This document shows, one piece after another, positions 31,040 through 37,671 of a stretch of 37,671 nucleotides of DNA. How positions within the stretch are numbered: the stretch's first letter is position 1; each line of letters begins with the position of its first letter. The DNA lies in NCBI GenBank assembly GCA_038251885.1, contig JBBSAX010000019.1, positions 1-37,671 on the forward strand, read 5' to 3'. A model generated the notes under the pieces. That model worked only from the letters and a program-made list of their open reading frames with translations. It was not told the DNA's origin and searched no databases. The position numbers and the translations under genes were made by a program. This stretch comes from JAHCHG01 sp038251885 (GTDB lineage Bacteria > Acidobacteriota > Blastocatellia > Pyrinomonadales > Pyrinomonadaceae).

Positions 31040-32794
31040 ATGTTAAAACAAATCCATTTCTGGCTATTAGTTGTTATTTTACTCGTTTCAACTGAAGCAT
31101 TCGCACAAACGACGGCGTTCTCTTATCAAGGGCGTTTGAATAACGGCGGAATGTCCGCCAACGGAAATTATGATTTCGAGTTTCGGCTTTATGATCAGGG
31201 CGCGGGCGGCATTCTCATTGGCGTTCAGCCGGTTTTAAATGTTCCGGTTGTCAATGGTGTTTTTAATGTCAATCTGGAATTCGGTGCGACCGCGTTCCCG
31301 GGCGCGAACCGTTTTTTAGAAATTGCCGTAACTCCGGCGGGCGGCGCGGGTTTTACCGTTCTTGTGCCGCGTCAGCAAATTTTGTCCGCGCCATACTCAA
31401 TCAAATCGCTGTCAGCAGATAACGCGGCAAAACTCGGCGGAATAAATGCCGCAAATTTTGTTCAGCAGGACGCGGGCGGCAATGTTTCGATTGCCGGAAA
31501 CTTTACCGTGAACGGCTTACTCTCGCTCAACACGGTCAACGCGCAGACCGAATATCAAATCGGCGGTCAACGGATTTTTGGCAATGCCGGGACAAATAAT
31601 CTATTCGCCGGTATCGGCGCGGGGCAGTCCAATACAAGCGGCTACGACAACGCCTTTTTCGGTCAGGGCGCGGGACAGGCGAACACGACCGGATTTGAAA
31701 ATTCTTTTTTCGGCAAAAGCGCGGGGCTGCGAAACACGACCGGCTTTCTGAATTCATTCTTCGGCATCAACGCGGGCATTAACAACACGATTGGAGCTGA
31801 TAATGTCTTTATCGGCGCGGCAGCCGGAACCGACAATCAAACCGGCAGCGAGAATACTTTTGTCGGAGTTTATGCCGGACAGAAGAATACGGCTGGTCGC
31901 AATTCGTTTTTCGGCACGGGCAGCGGACAAGAAACCACGACCGGCGCGAACAATTCGTTTTTCGGCTATGTCGCCGGTATTTCTAACCAAACCGGCAGAA
32001 ATAATTCATTTTTCGGAACTAATGCCGGTGCTTTCAACAATGCTGACTTTAATTCCTTCTTTGGCTCGGCTTCAGGACAAGCCAACACGACCGGCACGAA
32101 TAATACTTTCGTCGGCTCCAATTCGGGCTTATTTAACGAAACGGGCAGCCAAAACTCATTTTTCGGGCGCGATGCCGGACGCAACAACACGGCGAACGGC
32201 AATTCGTTTTTCGGAAACCTTGCCGGTCAGGGAAATACGATTGGCAGCAATAATACCATCGTCGGCAATCTCGCTAATGTCAGTGCAAATAATCTGACGA
32301 ACGCGACGGCAATCGGTGCGGGCGCGGTTGTGTCGCAGAGCAATGCTTTAATCTTAGGCAACAACGTCAATGTCGGCATCGGCACTTCAACGCCCGCGTC
32401 AAAATTAACGGTTGTCGGTTTAATCGAAACGACGACGGGCGGCGTGAAATTTCCCGACGGCACGGTTCAAACTACTGCCTCGACAAGTGTCAGCGCAATT
32501 CTCAATCAAACAACTCCGCAATCGGGCGCGAATTTCAACATCGCGGGCAACGGCACGGTCGGCGGAACGCTGACGGCGAACAAGGTGCAGGCGGCGGACG
32601 ATAGTTTTGTTCTCGGCAATTTCGGCATCGGGACAGCCGCGCCGCGAGCTAAATTGGACGTGACGGGCGGCAACATTTTGATTGATACAGCCGGCAGCGG
32701 AATCATTCTCAAATCGCCCGACGGAAACACCTGCCGATTGATGACCATCAGCGACGCGGGAGCCGTAACTTTAACGCCCATCGCTTGTCCGTAA
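31040..32794 (+). CDS. Exported YadA-head-like repeat protein
   Basis: A 584-residue secreted protein from the ATG at 31040 (an upstream TTG is rejected because it precedes the signal peptide). The signal peptide (MLKQIHFWLLVVILLVSTEA, cleaved near FAQ) is followed by a domain found in many exported proteins, opening FSYQGRLNNGGMSANGNYDF. A coiled or linker part comes next, then about 14 repeats of 16-17 residues with the core NSFFGxxAGxxNTTG. These resemble YadA/trimeric-adhesin head repeats that form left-handed beta rolls. NVGIGTSTPASKLTVVG motifs and a closing module ending LTPIACP follow. The closing module is shared with the 32829 protein. It is probably a surface fibre or adhesin; trimerisation is inference. 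Confidence 0.8.
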   Translation: MLKQIHFWLLVVILLVSTEAFAQTTAFSYQGRLNNGGMSANGNYDFEFRLYDQGAGGILIGVQPVLNVPVVNGVFNVNLEFGATAFPGANRFLEIAVTPAGGAGFTVLVPRQQILSAPYSIKSLSADNAAKLGGINAANFVQQDAGGNVSIAGNFTVNGLLSLNTVNAQTEYQIGGQRIFGNAGTNNLFAGIGAGQSNTSGYDNAFFGQGAGQANTTGFENSFFGKSAGLRNTTGFLNSFFGINAGINNTIGADNVFIGAAAGTDNQTGSENTFVGVYAGQKNTAGRNSFFGTGSGQETTTGANNSFFGYVAGISNQTGRNNSFFGTNAGAFNNADFNSFFGSASGQANTTGTNNTFVGSNSGLFNETGSQNSFFGRDAGRNNTANGNSFFGNLAGQGNTIGSNNTIVGNLANVSANNLTNATAIGAGAVVSQSNALILGNNVNVGIGTSTPASKLTVVGLIETTTGGVKFPDGTVQTTASTSVSAILNQTTPQSGANFNIAGNGTVGGTLTANKVQAADDSFVLGNFGIGTAAPRAKLDVTGGNILIDTAGSGIILKSPDGNTCRLMTISDAGAVTLTPIACP

Positions 32795-32828
32795 GATAAA
32801 CATTTTTCTTCGGGAGAATGAGAAAATT

Positions 32829-33887
32829 ATGAAATCACGTCAAACATCACTCGTTAAAATTTTCGCCCGTTTATTGACGGCAATTATTTTATTTGCCGCG
32901 CCGCTGATCGTTGCGGCACAGGAAAAGATTGCCTTTACCTTCAACTCCGAGATTTATTCGATGAACGCCGACGGAACTAATCGAACTATTTTAGGCGGCA
33001 CAAACCTTTTTTTCCGAACCTCGCCGTCGTTCAGCCCGGATGGAACCAAGATTGCTTTTTCCGGCTTTCGCAGCGGTAGTTTTCGCAGTATCTATGTAAT
33101 GAACGCCGACGGCTCAAACACCGTCCGTCTAACTAATGAAGCCGGAAATGACGAAAATCCGTCGGTTGGTCCGAACGGCAAAATCGTTTTCTCTTCAACC
33201 CGCGACTTTAATGCTGAAATTTACATAATGAACGCCGACGGCTCGAATCAAACGCGCCTGACCAACAACAATTCGGGCGATACCGAACCTTCGATCAGCC
33301 CGGATCGAAATAAAATTGCTTTTAGCACGTCACGAACCCGTCCCGACCAAACTACGTTTCAGGGAATTTGTGTGACAGACACCAACGGCACAAATGAAAC
33401 CTGTTTCGATAACGGGACCTTTGATTTCAATCCATCATACGGACCGAACGGCAAGATCGCTTTCGTGACCCAGCCCACGCCCGGGGTTAATTCTTTCTTT
33501 ATTTGTGTAATGAATGATAACGGGTCGAATCGAACTTGTCTGCCCAGCGATAACGACTATAACGTCGAGCCTGCTTTTAATTCGAGTGCCGGAAAAATCG
33601 CGTATCAATCCCTTGGCAGCGGCAGCGGCAGCGGCGGCATATATGTAATGAACGCCGACGGCACAAACCGAACCCAAATCAGTTTCAACCCCGCCGATAA
33701 CCAACCATCGTGGGGCGGGCAGCCGGTAATTACCCTGCCGACTAAGTTAAAAATAACGGGCGGCGATATTTTAATCGGCTCGCCCGGTCAGGGAATTATT
33801 TTAAGGTCGTCGGGCGGCGCGACCTGTAAAAAACTTTCGATTGACAATTTGGGCGCGATGGTTTTGGCAGCGGTTGTCTGTCCGTAA
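32829..33887 (+). CDS. Exported PD40 (TolB-type) beta-propeller protein
   Basis: A 352-residue exported protein. A signal peptide (LLTAIILFAAPLIVAAQ) is followed by a PD40/WD40-like propeller with repeated IYVMNADGSN-type strands (IYSMNADGTNRT, IYIMNADGSNQTRLT, IYVMNADGTNRTQIS) and SFSPDGTKIAF turns, as in TolB. After the propeller comes the same C-terminal module as in the preceding gene (TGGDIL, GQGIILRS, TCKKLSIDN, AAVVCP). The ribosome site GGGAGAATGAG precedes the ATG. It lies 34 nt downstream of the repeat protein and is probably co-transcribed. Unlike true TolB there is no N-terminal TolB domain, and its partner is unknown. Confidence 0.83.
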   Translation: MKSRQTSLVKIFARLLTAIILFAAPLIVAAQEKIAFTFNSEIYSMNADGTNRTILGGTNLFFRTSPSFSPDGTKIAFSGFRSGSFRSIYVMNADGSNTVRLTNEAGNDENPSVGPNGKIVFSSTRDFNAEIYIMNADGSNQTRLTNNNSGDTEPSISPDRNKIAFSTSRTRPDQTTFQGICVTDTNGTNETCFDNGTFDFNPSYGPNGKIAFVTQPTPGVNSFFICVMNDNGSNRTCLPSDNDYNVEPAFNSSAGKIAYQSLGSGSGSGGIYVMNADGTNRTQISFNPADNQPSWGGQPVITLPTKLKITGGDILIGSPGQGIILRSSGGATCKKLSIDNLGAMVLAAVVCP

Positions 33888-33916
33888 AATATCATTGATA
33901 AAGTAGAAAAAAATTT

Positions 33917-34464
33917 ATGAAAAACAAAAATTCGGAAAAAGGAATTTGTTTTATTCTTCCGCGATTGATTTTTGTTTTCGCTTTCGCCGTTTCGATTTCG
34001 GCTCAAAGTAGGGAATTTAGTTATCAGGGCAAACCAAGTGACGGCGGCACTCCGGCGAGCGGTAGTTATCTATTGCAACTTAAGTTGTTCGACGCAATTT
34101 CGGGTGGGACACAACAGTCATGGTATTTATGAAGTAAACTTCGGATTTTAGGTTACCGACCGTTTTATCTCTGTTATGACGAGTTCGAGCTTATTCATAA
34201 AAAATATAAACACCGGCGCACAGGTCGGATTCGACATCCGAATTCCAGATACGGCAATCAGAGTTCGCACTTTTGTTTCGTATCAAGAACAGTCTTTCTA
34301 TAATAGCGATTTTTTTATCACCTTTTATTAACTTAGGGAAATTAAAGCTAAAAGCGTGCGACAAATTTTTCAAATCAAGGTAAAAGTCGAAAAGGGACAC
34401 AACTAATAAATCACTTTTGAGAAACAACGCGGGCGCAGTATTTTTAGCAGCAACCGTTGGTTAA
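33917..34464 (+). pseudogene. Decayed relative of the upstream exported proteins
   Basis: The first 71 codons (33917-34132) encode a signal peptide and the same SYQGK-type N-terminal domain as the 31040 protein (FSYQGKPSDGGTPASGSY, LFDAISGG), then stop early. A frame change near 34120 continues the homology (HGIYEVNFGF corresponds to NGVFNVNLEF) but soon meets more stops. At 34417-34464 a short reading frame, LRNNAGAVFLAATVG, matches the end of the 32829 protein (IDNLGAMVLAAVVCP), again in disturbed form. So both ends of one gene are visible and the middle is lost or frameshifted. The roughly 360 nt from 34133 to 34493 hold no other gene. Confidence 0.75.
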
Positions 34465-34493
34465 TAAAAAAAGCCGACGAAGAAGGGGAAATT

Positions 34494-35006
34494 ATGAAAA
34501 ATATAAATCACTCTATTTTAATTGTCGCGCTGTCGCTATTCGTTATTTCGTCATACGCGCAAAGCGGCGGCACATACCAAATCACCGAATCGGTGATCGC
34601 CGCAGGCGGACAAAATTCGACTGGAGGTTCGTTTTCGCTTGACGGCACAATCGGACAATCCATCGCCGGAAACTCTCTAAATGGCGCGCCGTTTGCTGTC
34701 ACCAGCGGTTTTTGGAATTTCACACCGCTGGCTCCGACTGCCGCGCAGGTTACGGTTGGCGGGCGTGTCCGAACCGCAACCGGAACAGGTATTCGCAATG
34801 TTAATGTCATATTGAGTATGCCCAACGGCGATACGAGATTTGCGGTATCAAATACTTTCGGTTATTACCGTTTCAACGATGTTCCGGTCGGCAATACTTA
34901 TATTCTCAACGCTGCCTCGAAGAGATTCACTTTTAGCGAGCCGACAATTGTTCGCACGATTTTTGAAGAAATCTCCGATATTGATTTTGTCGCCAATCCA
35001 TTTTAA
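34494..35006 (+). CDS. Exported protein with carboxypeptidase-regulatory-like domain
   Basis: A 170-residue exported protein. A signal peptide (NHSILIVALSLFVISSYAQ) is followed by a conserved exported-protein segment (YQITESVIAAGGQNSTGGSF, DGTIGQSIAG). A CarboxypepD_reg-type Ig-like domain follows (VTVGGRVRTATGTGIRNVNV, FGYYRFNDVPVGNTYILNA). Such domains often act as structural or ligand-contact modules of outer surface proteins. GAAGGGGA just before the ATG is a good ribosome site. Its stop overlaps the stop of the convergent M20 gene by 4 nt. Confidence 0.75.
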   Translation: MKNINHSILIVALSLFVISSYAQSGGTYQITESVIAAGGQNSTGGSFSLDGTIGQSIAGNSLNGAPFAVTSGFWNFTPLAPTAAQVTVGGRVRTATGTGIRNVNVILSMPNGDTRFAVSNTFGYYRFNDVPVGNTYILNAASKRFTFSEPTIVRTIFEEISDIDFVANPF

Positions 35007-36004
35007 TCAGAAAGCAACTTCCTCACCAAACTCTCATAAAGTTTTACAGATGTTTCCAAATCTTTCTTCAAAACAAATTCGTGTTTTGTATGAGCGTCGA
35101 GAATCGAACCCGCGCCCAAAAGAAGCGGCGTTCCCCAATTTGTGAGTTGCGGAATGTCGGTTGTAAAACGGACTACTTTTTGCTTGAAACCTTCGACTTC
35201 GAGCATTTTTACGGGCAGACTGCACGACATAATTTCGAGTTCGCCTTTATCACCGACCGCTTTTTCTAAGATTTCCATCACGGGTTCGAGTTCCGTCACC
35301 ATTCTGATATGAAGTCCGGCTTCGGCGAACGGCGGGATGACATTTGTTTTCAGACCGCCCGAAATCGTGCCGATATTGAGCGTCGTTTCGCCGAAAAATT
35401 CGTCGGTCGGCAGAGCGGTTTCGCGCAGAGTTTGCAGAATGTCGAGAAGTTTTTCAATCGCCGATTCGCCCATTTCCGGGTAAGCCGAATGCGCGGCTTT
35501 GCCTTTTGTTTTCAAAAGCATTCGCAGAGAACCTTTTGAACCGATTGCCAAATCGAGATCGGTCGGTTCACCGTTTATCAAAAATTCGCACTTTTCGGCA
35601 ATCGGCAAAGTATTCGCCGCCCGTGAGCCTTTGCTCGATTCTTCTTCGTCAACCGTGAACAACAAACCAATGTCTTCAATGGATTGTTTGCGAAGATTTT
35701 CGGCGGCGATAATTTGCGAAGCGATAATTCCCTTCGCATCACACGCGCCGCGTCCGTAAATTTTCTCGTCATCTTCCGTCGGCGCAATAAACGGCGGAAC
35801 TGTGTCCATATGCGTCGAAAGAAAAACGCGCGGCGTTTCATTTAAATACGCGATGACATTATTCCGCTTCGGTTCGGCTTCCTGCAATTCCACAGTCCAG
35901 CCCAAACTTTCCAAATAATCGCGCAAAAAAAATCCGACCGCTTCTTCATCACCCGAAACGGACGGAATATTCATTAAAGATTTCGTTAATTCAAAAAGAT
36001 TCAT
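35003..36004 (-). CDS. M20-family deacylase, ArgE/DapE/acetylcitrulline-deacetylase-like
   Basis: A zinc amidohydrolase of 333 residues. Metal and catalytic motifs are intact: FLSTHMDTVPP (H65, D67), GRGACDAKG (D89) and TVDEEESSKGS (E120, E121), with the usual dimerisation lid between. It is shorter than E. coli ArgE (about 380). It lies downstream of argB and an acyl-ornithine carbamoyltransferase on the same strand, so the expected substrate is N-acetylcitrulline or N-acetylornithine (or the succinyl analogue). An alternative is DapE for the succinylase lysine route: dapD is in this window, but no other dapE is. Context favours arginine. Confidence 0.8.
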   Translation of the reverse strand: MNLFELTKSLMNIPSVSGDEEAVGFFLRDYLESLGWTVELQEAEPKRNNVIAYLNETPRVFLSTHMDTVPPFIAPTEDDEKIYGRGACDAKGIIASQIIAAENLRKQSIEDIGLLFTVDEEESSKGSRAANTLPIAEKCEFLINGEPTDLDLAIGSKGSLRMLLKTKGKAAHSAYPEMGESAIEKLLDILQTLRETALPTDEFFGETTLNIGTISGGLKTNVIPPFAEAGLHIRMVTELEPVMEILEKAVGDKGELEIMSCSLPVKMLEVEGFKQKVVRFTTDIPQLTNWGTPLLLGAGSILDAHTKHEFVLKKDLETSVKLYESLVRKLLSD

Positions 36005-36064
36005 AGATTAAATTTAACATTTTTTACCTGAGAAAGAACGATATAATATTTTTTATAATTCTTT

Positions 36065-36094
36065 TATTCGCGTCTATTCGCGTTTATTCGTGGG
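36065..36094. repeat. Three tandem 10-bp units between arg genes
   Basis: TATTCGCGTC, TATTCGCGTT and TATTCGTGGG lie back to back in the gap upstream of the M20 gene. The last unit, ATTCGTGGGC, also occurs (inverted) at 37030-37039 in the next arg gap. Confidence 0.65.
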
Positions 36095-36112
36095 CAAAAA
36101 TATTCTTAAAAC

Positions 36113-37006
36113 TCAAACTTCATTTGTGAACATCGTGCCTTCGCCTTCGTCGGTGAAAACTTCGGAAAGAAGCGCGTTGCGTTTTGTGCCGCTGATGATG
36201 TGTGCGGATTTTACGCCGCGTTCTAAAATTGTAATCAGACTTTGCAGTTTCGGAATCATTCCGCCGGTTGCGCTTCCGCTTTTGATCAATTCTTCCGCTT
36301 CGTTTACGGAAACTTTTGAAAGTTTTGTCGTTTTATCGTTTGCGTCCAAGTAAATGCCGTTGACATCGGAAAGCAAAATCAATTTTTCGGCTTTTAATTG
36401 GACGGCGATTTCGGCGGCGATTGTGTCGGCATTAATATTAAAAACCGCGCCGTTTTTGTCCGCGCCGAGCGACGAAACGACCGGAAGATAATCTGCGTCG
36501 AGAAGATGTTTCAGCAGATCGGTTTTAATGTCTAAAATATCGCCGACGTTCCCGAAATCAACTGTTGTTTTTTTGCCCGTTTCACGATTTAACATCTCTT
36601 TCGGCGGACGTTTTTCGGCGTTGATAATATTGCCGTCAATGCCCGAAAGCCCGACGGCTTCGATGCTTCTTTGGCGAAGAGCGGCGAGAATATCAATGTT
36701 GATTTTCCCCGCAAAAGTCATTTTCGCCAGTTCCAAAGTGTCGTCGTCGGTTACGCGCCGACCTTCGATAACAGTTTGCACAACGCCAAGTTTCTGAGCT
36801 AATTCGGAAAGTTGTTTTCCGCCGCCGTGTATGACGCAGACCTTGATTCCGACTTGGTGAATCAACGCCAATTCTTCCGCCAAAGACGCGAGATTTTCCT
36901 TGTCTTCGGTAACTTTGCCGGAAAATTTAATGACAAAAATCTTGCCTTTGAATTTTTGAATATAAGGCAAAGCCTCGCGCAATAAATCTAATTTTGACTG
37001 GATCAT
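36113..37006 (-). CDS. argB: Acetylglutamate kinase
   Basis: ArgB phosphorylates N-acetylglutamate (or an acyl analogue) in the second step of arginine synthesis. The 297-residue amino acid kinase fold shows KIFVIKFSGK (strand and phosphate loop), CVIHGGGKQLSELAQKLG, the substrate loop VIEGRRVTDDDTLELAKM, INADTIAAEIAVQLKAEKLI, LLSDVNGIY and the closing loop ATGGMIPKL. FSGK replaces the more usual YGGN. Feedback inhibition by arginine needs an N-terminal helix; about 15 extra residues before the first strand are compatible with the arginine-sensitive hexameric type, but this is not certain. It lies between the carbamoyltransferase and the M20 deacylase. Confidence 0.93.
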   Translation of the reverse strand: MIQSKLDLLREALPYIQKFKGKIFVIKFSGKVTEDKENLASLAEELALIHQVGIKVCVIHGGGKQLSELAQKLGVVQTVIEGRRVTDDDTLELAKMTFAGKINIDILAALRQRSIEAVGLSGIDGNIINAEKRPPKEMLNRETGKKTTVDFGNVGDILDIKTDLLKHLLDADYLPVVSSLGADKNGAVFNINADTIAAEIAVQLKAEKLILLSDVNGIYLDANDKTTKLSKVSVNEAEELIKSGSATGGMIPKLQSLITILERGVKSAHIISGTKRNALLSEVFTDEGEGTMFTNEV

Positions 37007-37033
37007 TTGTAAAATTTAAGATTTTTTTTGCCC

Positions 37034-37098
37034 ACGAATCACACAAATTTTTCACGAATTATTTTTAAATTTTATTCGTGTTTTTTCGTGTGATTCGT
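37034..37098. repeat. Nested inverted repeat of the ATTCGTG family
   Basis: The outer arms ACGAATCACAC (37034-37044) and GTGTGATTCGT (37088-37098) are perfect. The inner arms CACGAAT (37053-37059) and ATTCGTG (37074-37080) are also perfect. The element fills the gap between argB and the carbamoyltransferase gene. Confidence 0.75.
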
Positions 37099-37119
37099 AG
37101 GCAAATTCTTTTTCGCTTT

Positions 37120-37671
37120 TCATTTTATTAATTTTGCCATAATCGCCTTCTGAACGTGCAGACGATTTTCCGCTTCGTCAATGACAACCGAATTTGGCGA
37201 ATCAATCACGGAATCCGTAACAATCACATTTCGGCGAACGGGCAAACAGTGCATAAAAATCGCGTCGTTCGTTTTCTGCATTTTTGTTTCACCAACAATC
37301 CAATCTTTTCGGAAATTCGCACGAAATTCTAAATCTTTTTCCGCCGCGCCGTAAAAATTCTTGCTTCCCCAAGATTTTGCGTAAACGACTTCGACATCTT
37401 CAAACGCTTCATTTACATCGTTGACTATTTCCAAACTTCCGCCGTTTTCTTTCGTTTGATTTTCGATTTCCGTCAAAAGTTCGTTGTCCAATTCGTAGCC
37501 TTTTGGATGTGCGATTTTTAAATCGTGACCGAATTGCGCCGAAGCGAGCGCGAACGAATTCGGCACAGCCATCGGCAAAGGTTTCGGATGAAACGCCCAC
37601 GTCAGCAAAACCTTCTTTTTCGCTTTCCCGAATTTTTCCCGAATCGTCAACATATCCGCCATCGCCTGACA
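37120..37671 (-). CDS. N-acyl-L-ornithine carbamoyltransferase (5' part beyond right edge)
   Basis: Only the C-terminal 183 codons are visible; the true start is outside the window, and the ATG at 37662 is internal. The first visible residues, CQAMADMLTIREKFG, are the end of the HPCQ ornithine-binding motif. Other motifs are AFHPKPLPMAVPNSF, VVYAKSWGS, FMHCLPVRRNVIVTDSV and AENRLHVQKAIMAKL. The HPKPLPMAVPNS and ENRLHVQKAIM wording matches the acetylornithine carbamoyltransferase of Xanthomonas and the succinylornithine enzyme of Bacteroides rather than ordinary ArgF. The residue that separates those two (Glu in one, Pro in the other, near position 90) lies outside. It leads an arg operon with argB and the M20 deacylase. 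Confidence 0.85.
   Translation of the reverse strand, partial: CQAMADMLTIREKFGKAKKKVLLTWAFHPKPLPMAVPNSFALASAQFGHDLKIAHPKGYELDNELLTEIENQTKENGGSLEIVNDVNEAFEDVEVVYAKSWGSKNFYGAAEKDLEFRANFRKDWIVGETKMQKTNDAIFMHCLPVRRNVIVTDSVIDSPNSVVIDEAENRLHVQKAIMAKLIK

Noticed and set aside
34191..34427. Minus-strand frame of 78 codons in the decayed region
   Set aside because: Plus-strand homology remnants explain this stretch; the minus frame has no recognisable features.
37660..37662. ATG at 37662 as start of the carbamoyltransferase
   Set aside because: The codons before it continue the conserved HPCQ motif (CQA), so the gene is cut by the window edge and this Met is internal.

Overview
The window looks like chromosomal DNA from an Acidobacteriota-type bacterium, most likely the Blastocatellia/Pyrinomonadaceae side. 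That is inferred from gene content: secreted delta-60/FG-GAP proteins, an ECF sigma factor of the TIGR02999 type followed by a giant kinase/ATPase/TPR protein, winged-helix/TPR regulators, and a compact dap cluster. No rRNA, tRNA, CRISPR array or insertion sequence was recognised.

Layout. (1) 1-2141, minus: the 5' part of uvrB, interrupted exactly in its Walker A P-loop by a 522-codon in-frame intein. The intein has splicing blocks, two LAGLIDADG motifs and an XRE-type helix-turn-helix. This is the most striking feature of the window and is easy to miss because the gene runs off the left edge. (2) 2328-6594: a Bcp-like peroxiredoxin, a membrane-anchored HEAT-repeat protein, purC, a small Fis-type HTH protein and a MOSC protein. 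(3) 6654-8912: groES-groL with a sigma70-like promoter, a CIRCE (HrcA) operator and a terminator. (4) 8934-10814: an isolated AT-rich gene between two terminators, joining a PD-(D/E)XK nuclease-like domain to an EF-Tu-domain-2-like barrel. (5) 10999-13074: a secreted delta-60/FG-GAP protein.

(6) 13307-17605: diaminopimelate/lysine genes dapD, dapA and dapB, mixed with a lipoprotein, an M23 peptidase and a secreted thioredoxin. A winged-helix/TolB-like/TPR regulator (17613-19634) sits 7 nt upstream of dapB. (7) 19776-34464: a surface/secretome and signalling island. It holds a small exported protein, two more large FG-GAP proteins whose upstream regions share a 32-bp near-repeat, the ECF sigma factor plus 1619-residue kinase gene pair, a YadA-head-like repeat protein, a PD40 propeller protein and a decayed relative of these. 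Two of the intact proteins and the pseudogene share a C-terminal module. (8) 34494-37671: a small exported protein, then an arginine cluster on the minus strand: an acyl-ornithine carbamoyltransferase (cut by the right edge), argB and an M20 deacylase. These suggest arginine synthesis through N-acylated intermediates.

Intergenic DNA carries several small palindromic repeat families. One resembles a REP element, and one copy of it appears split.
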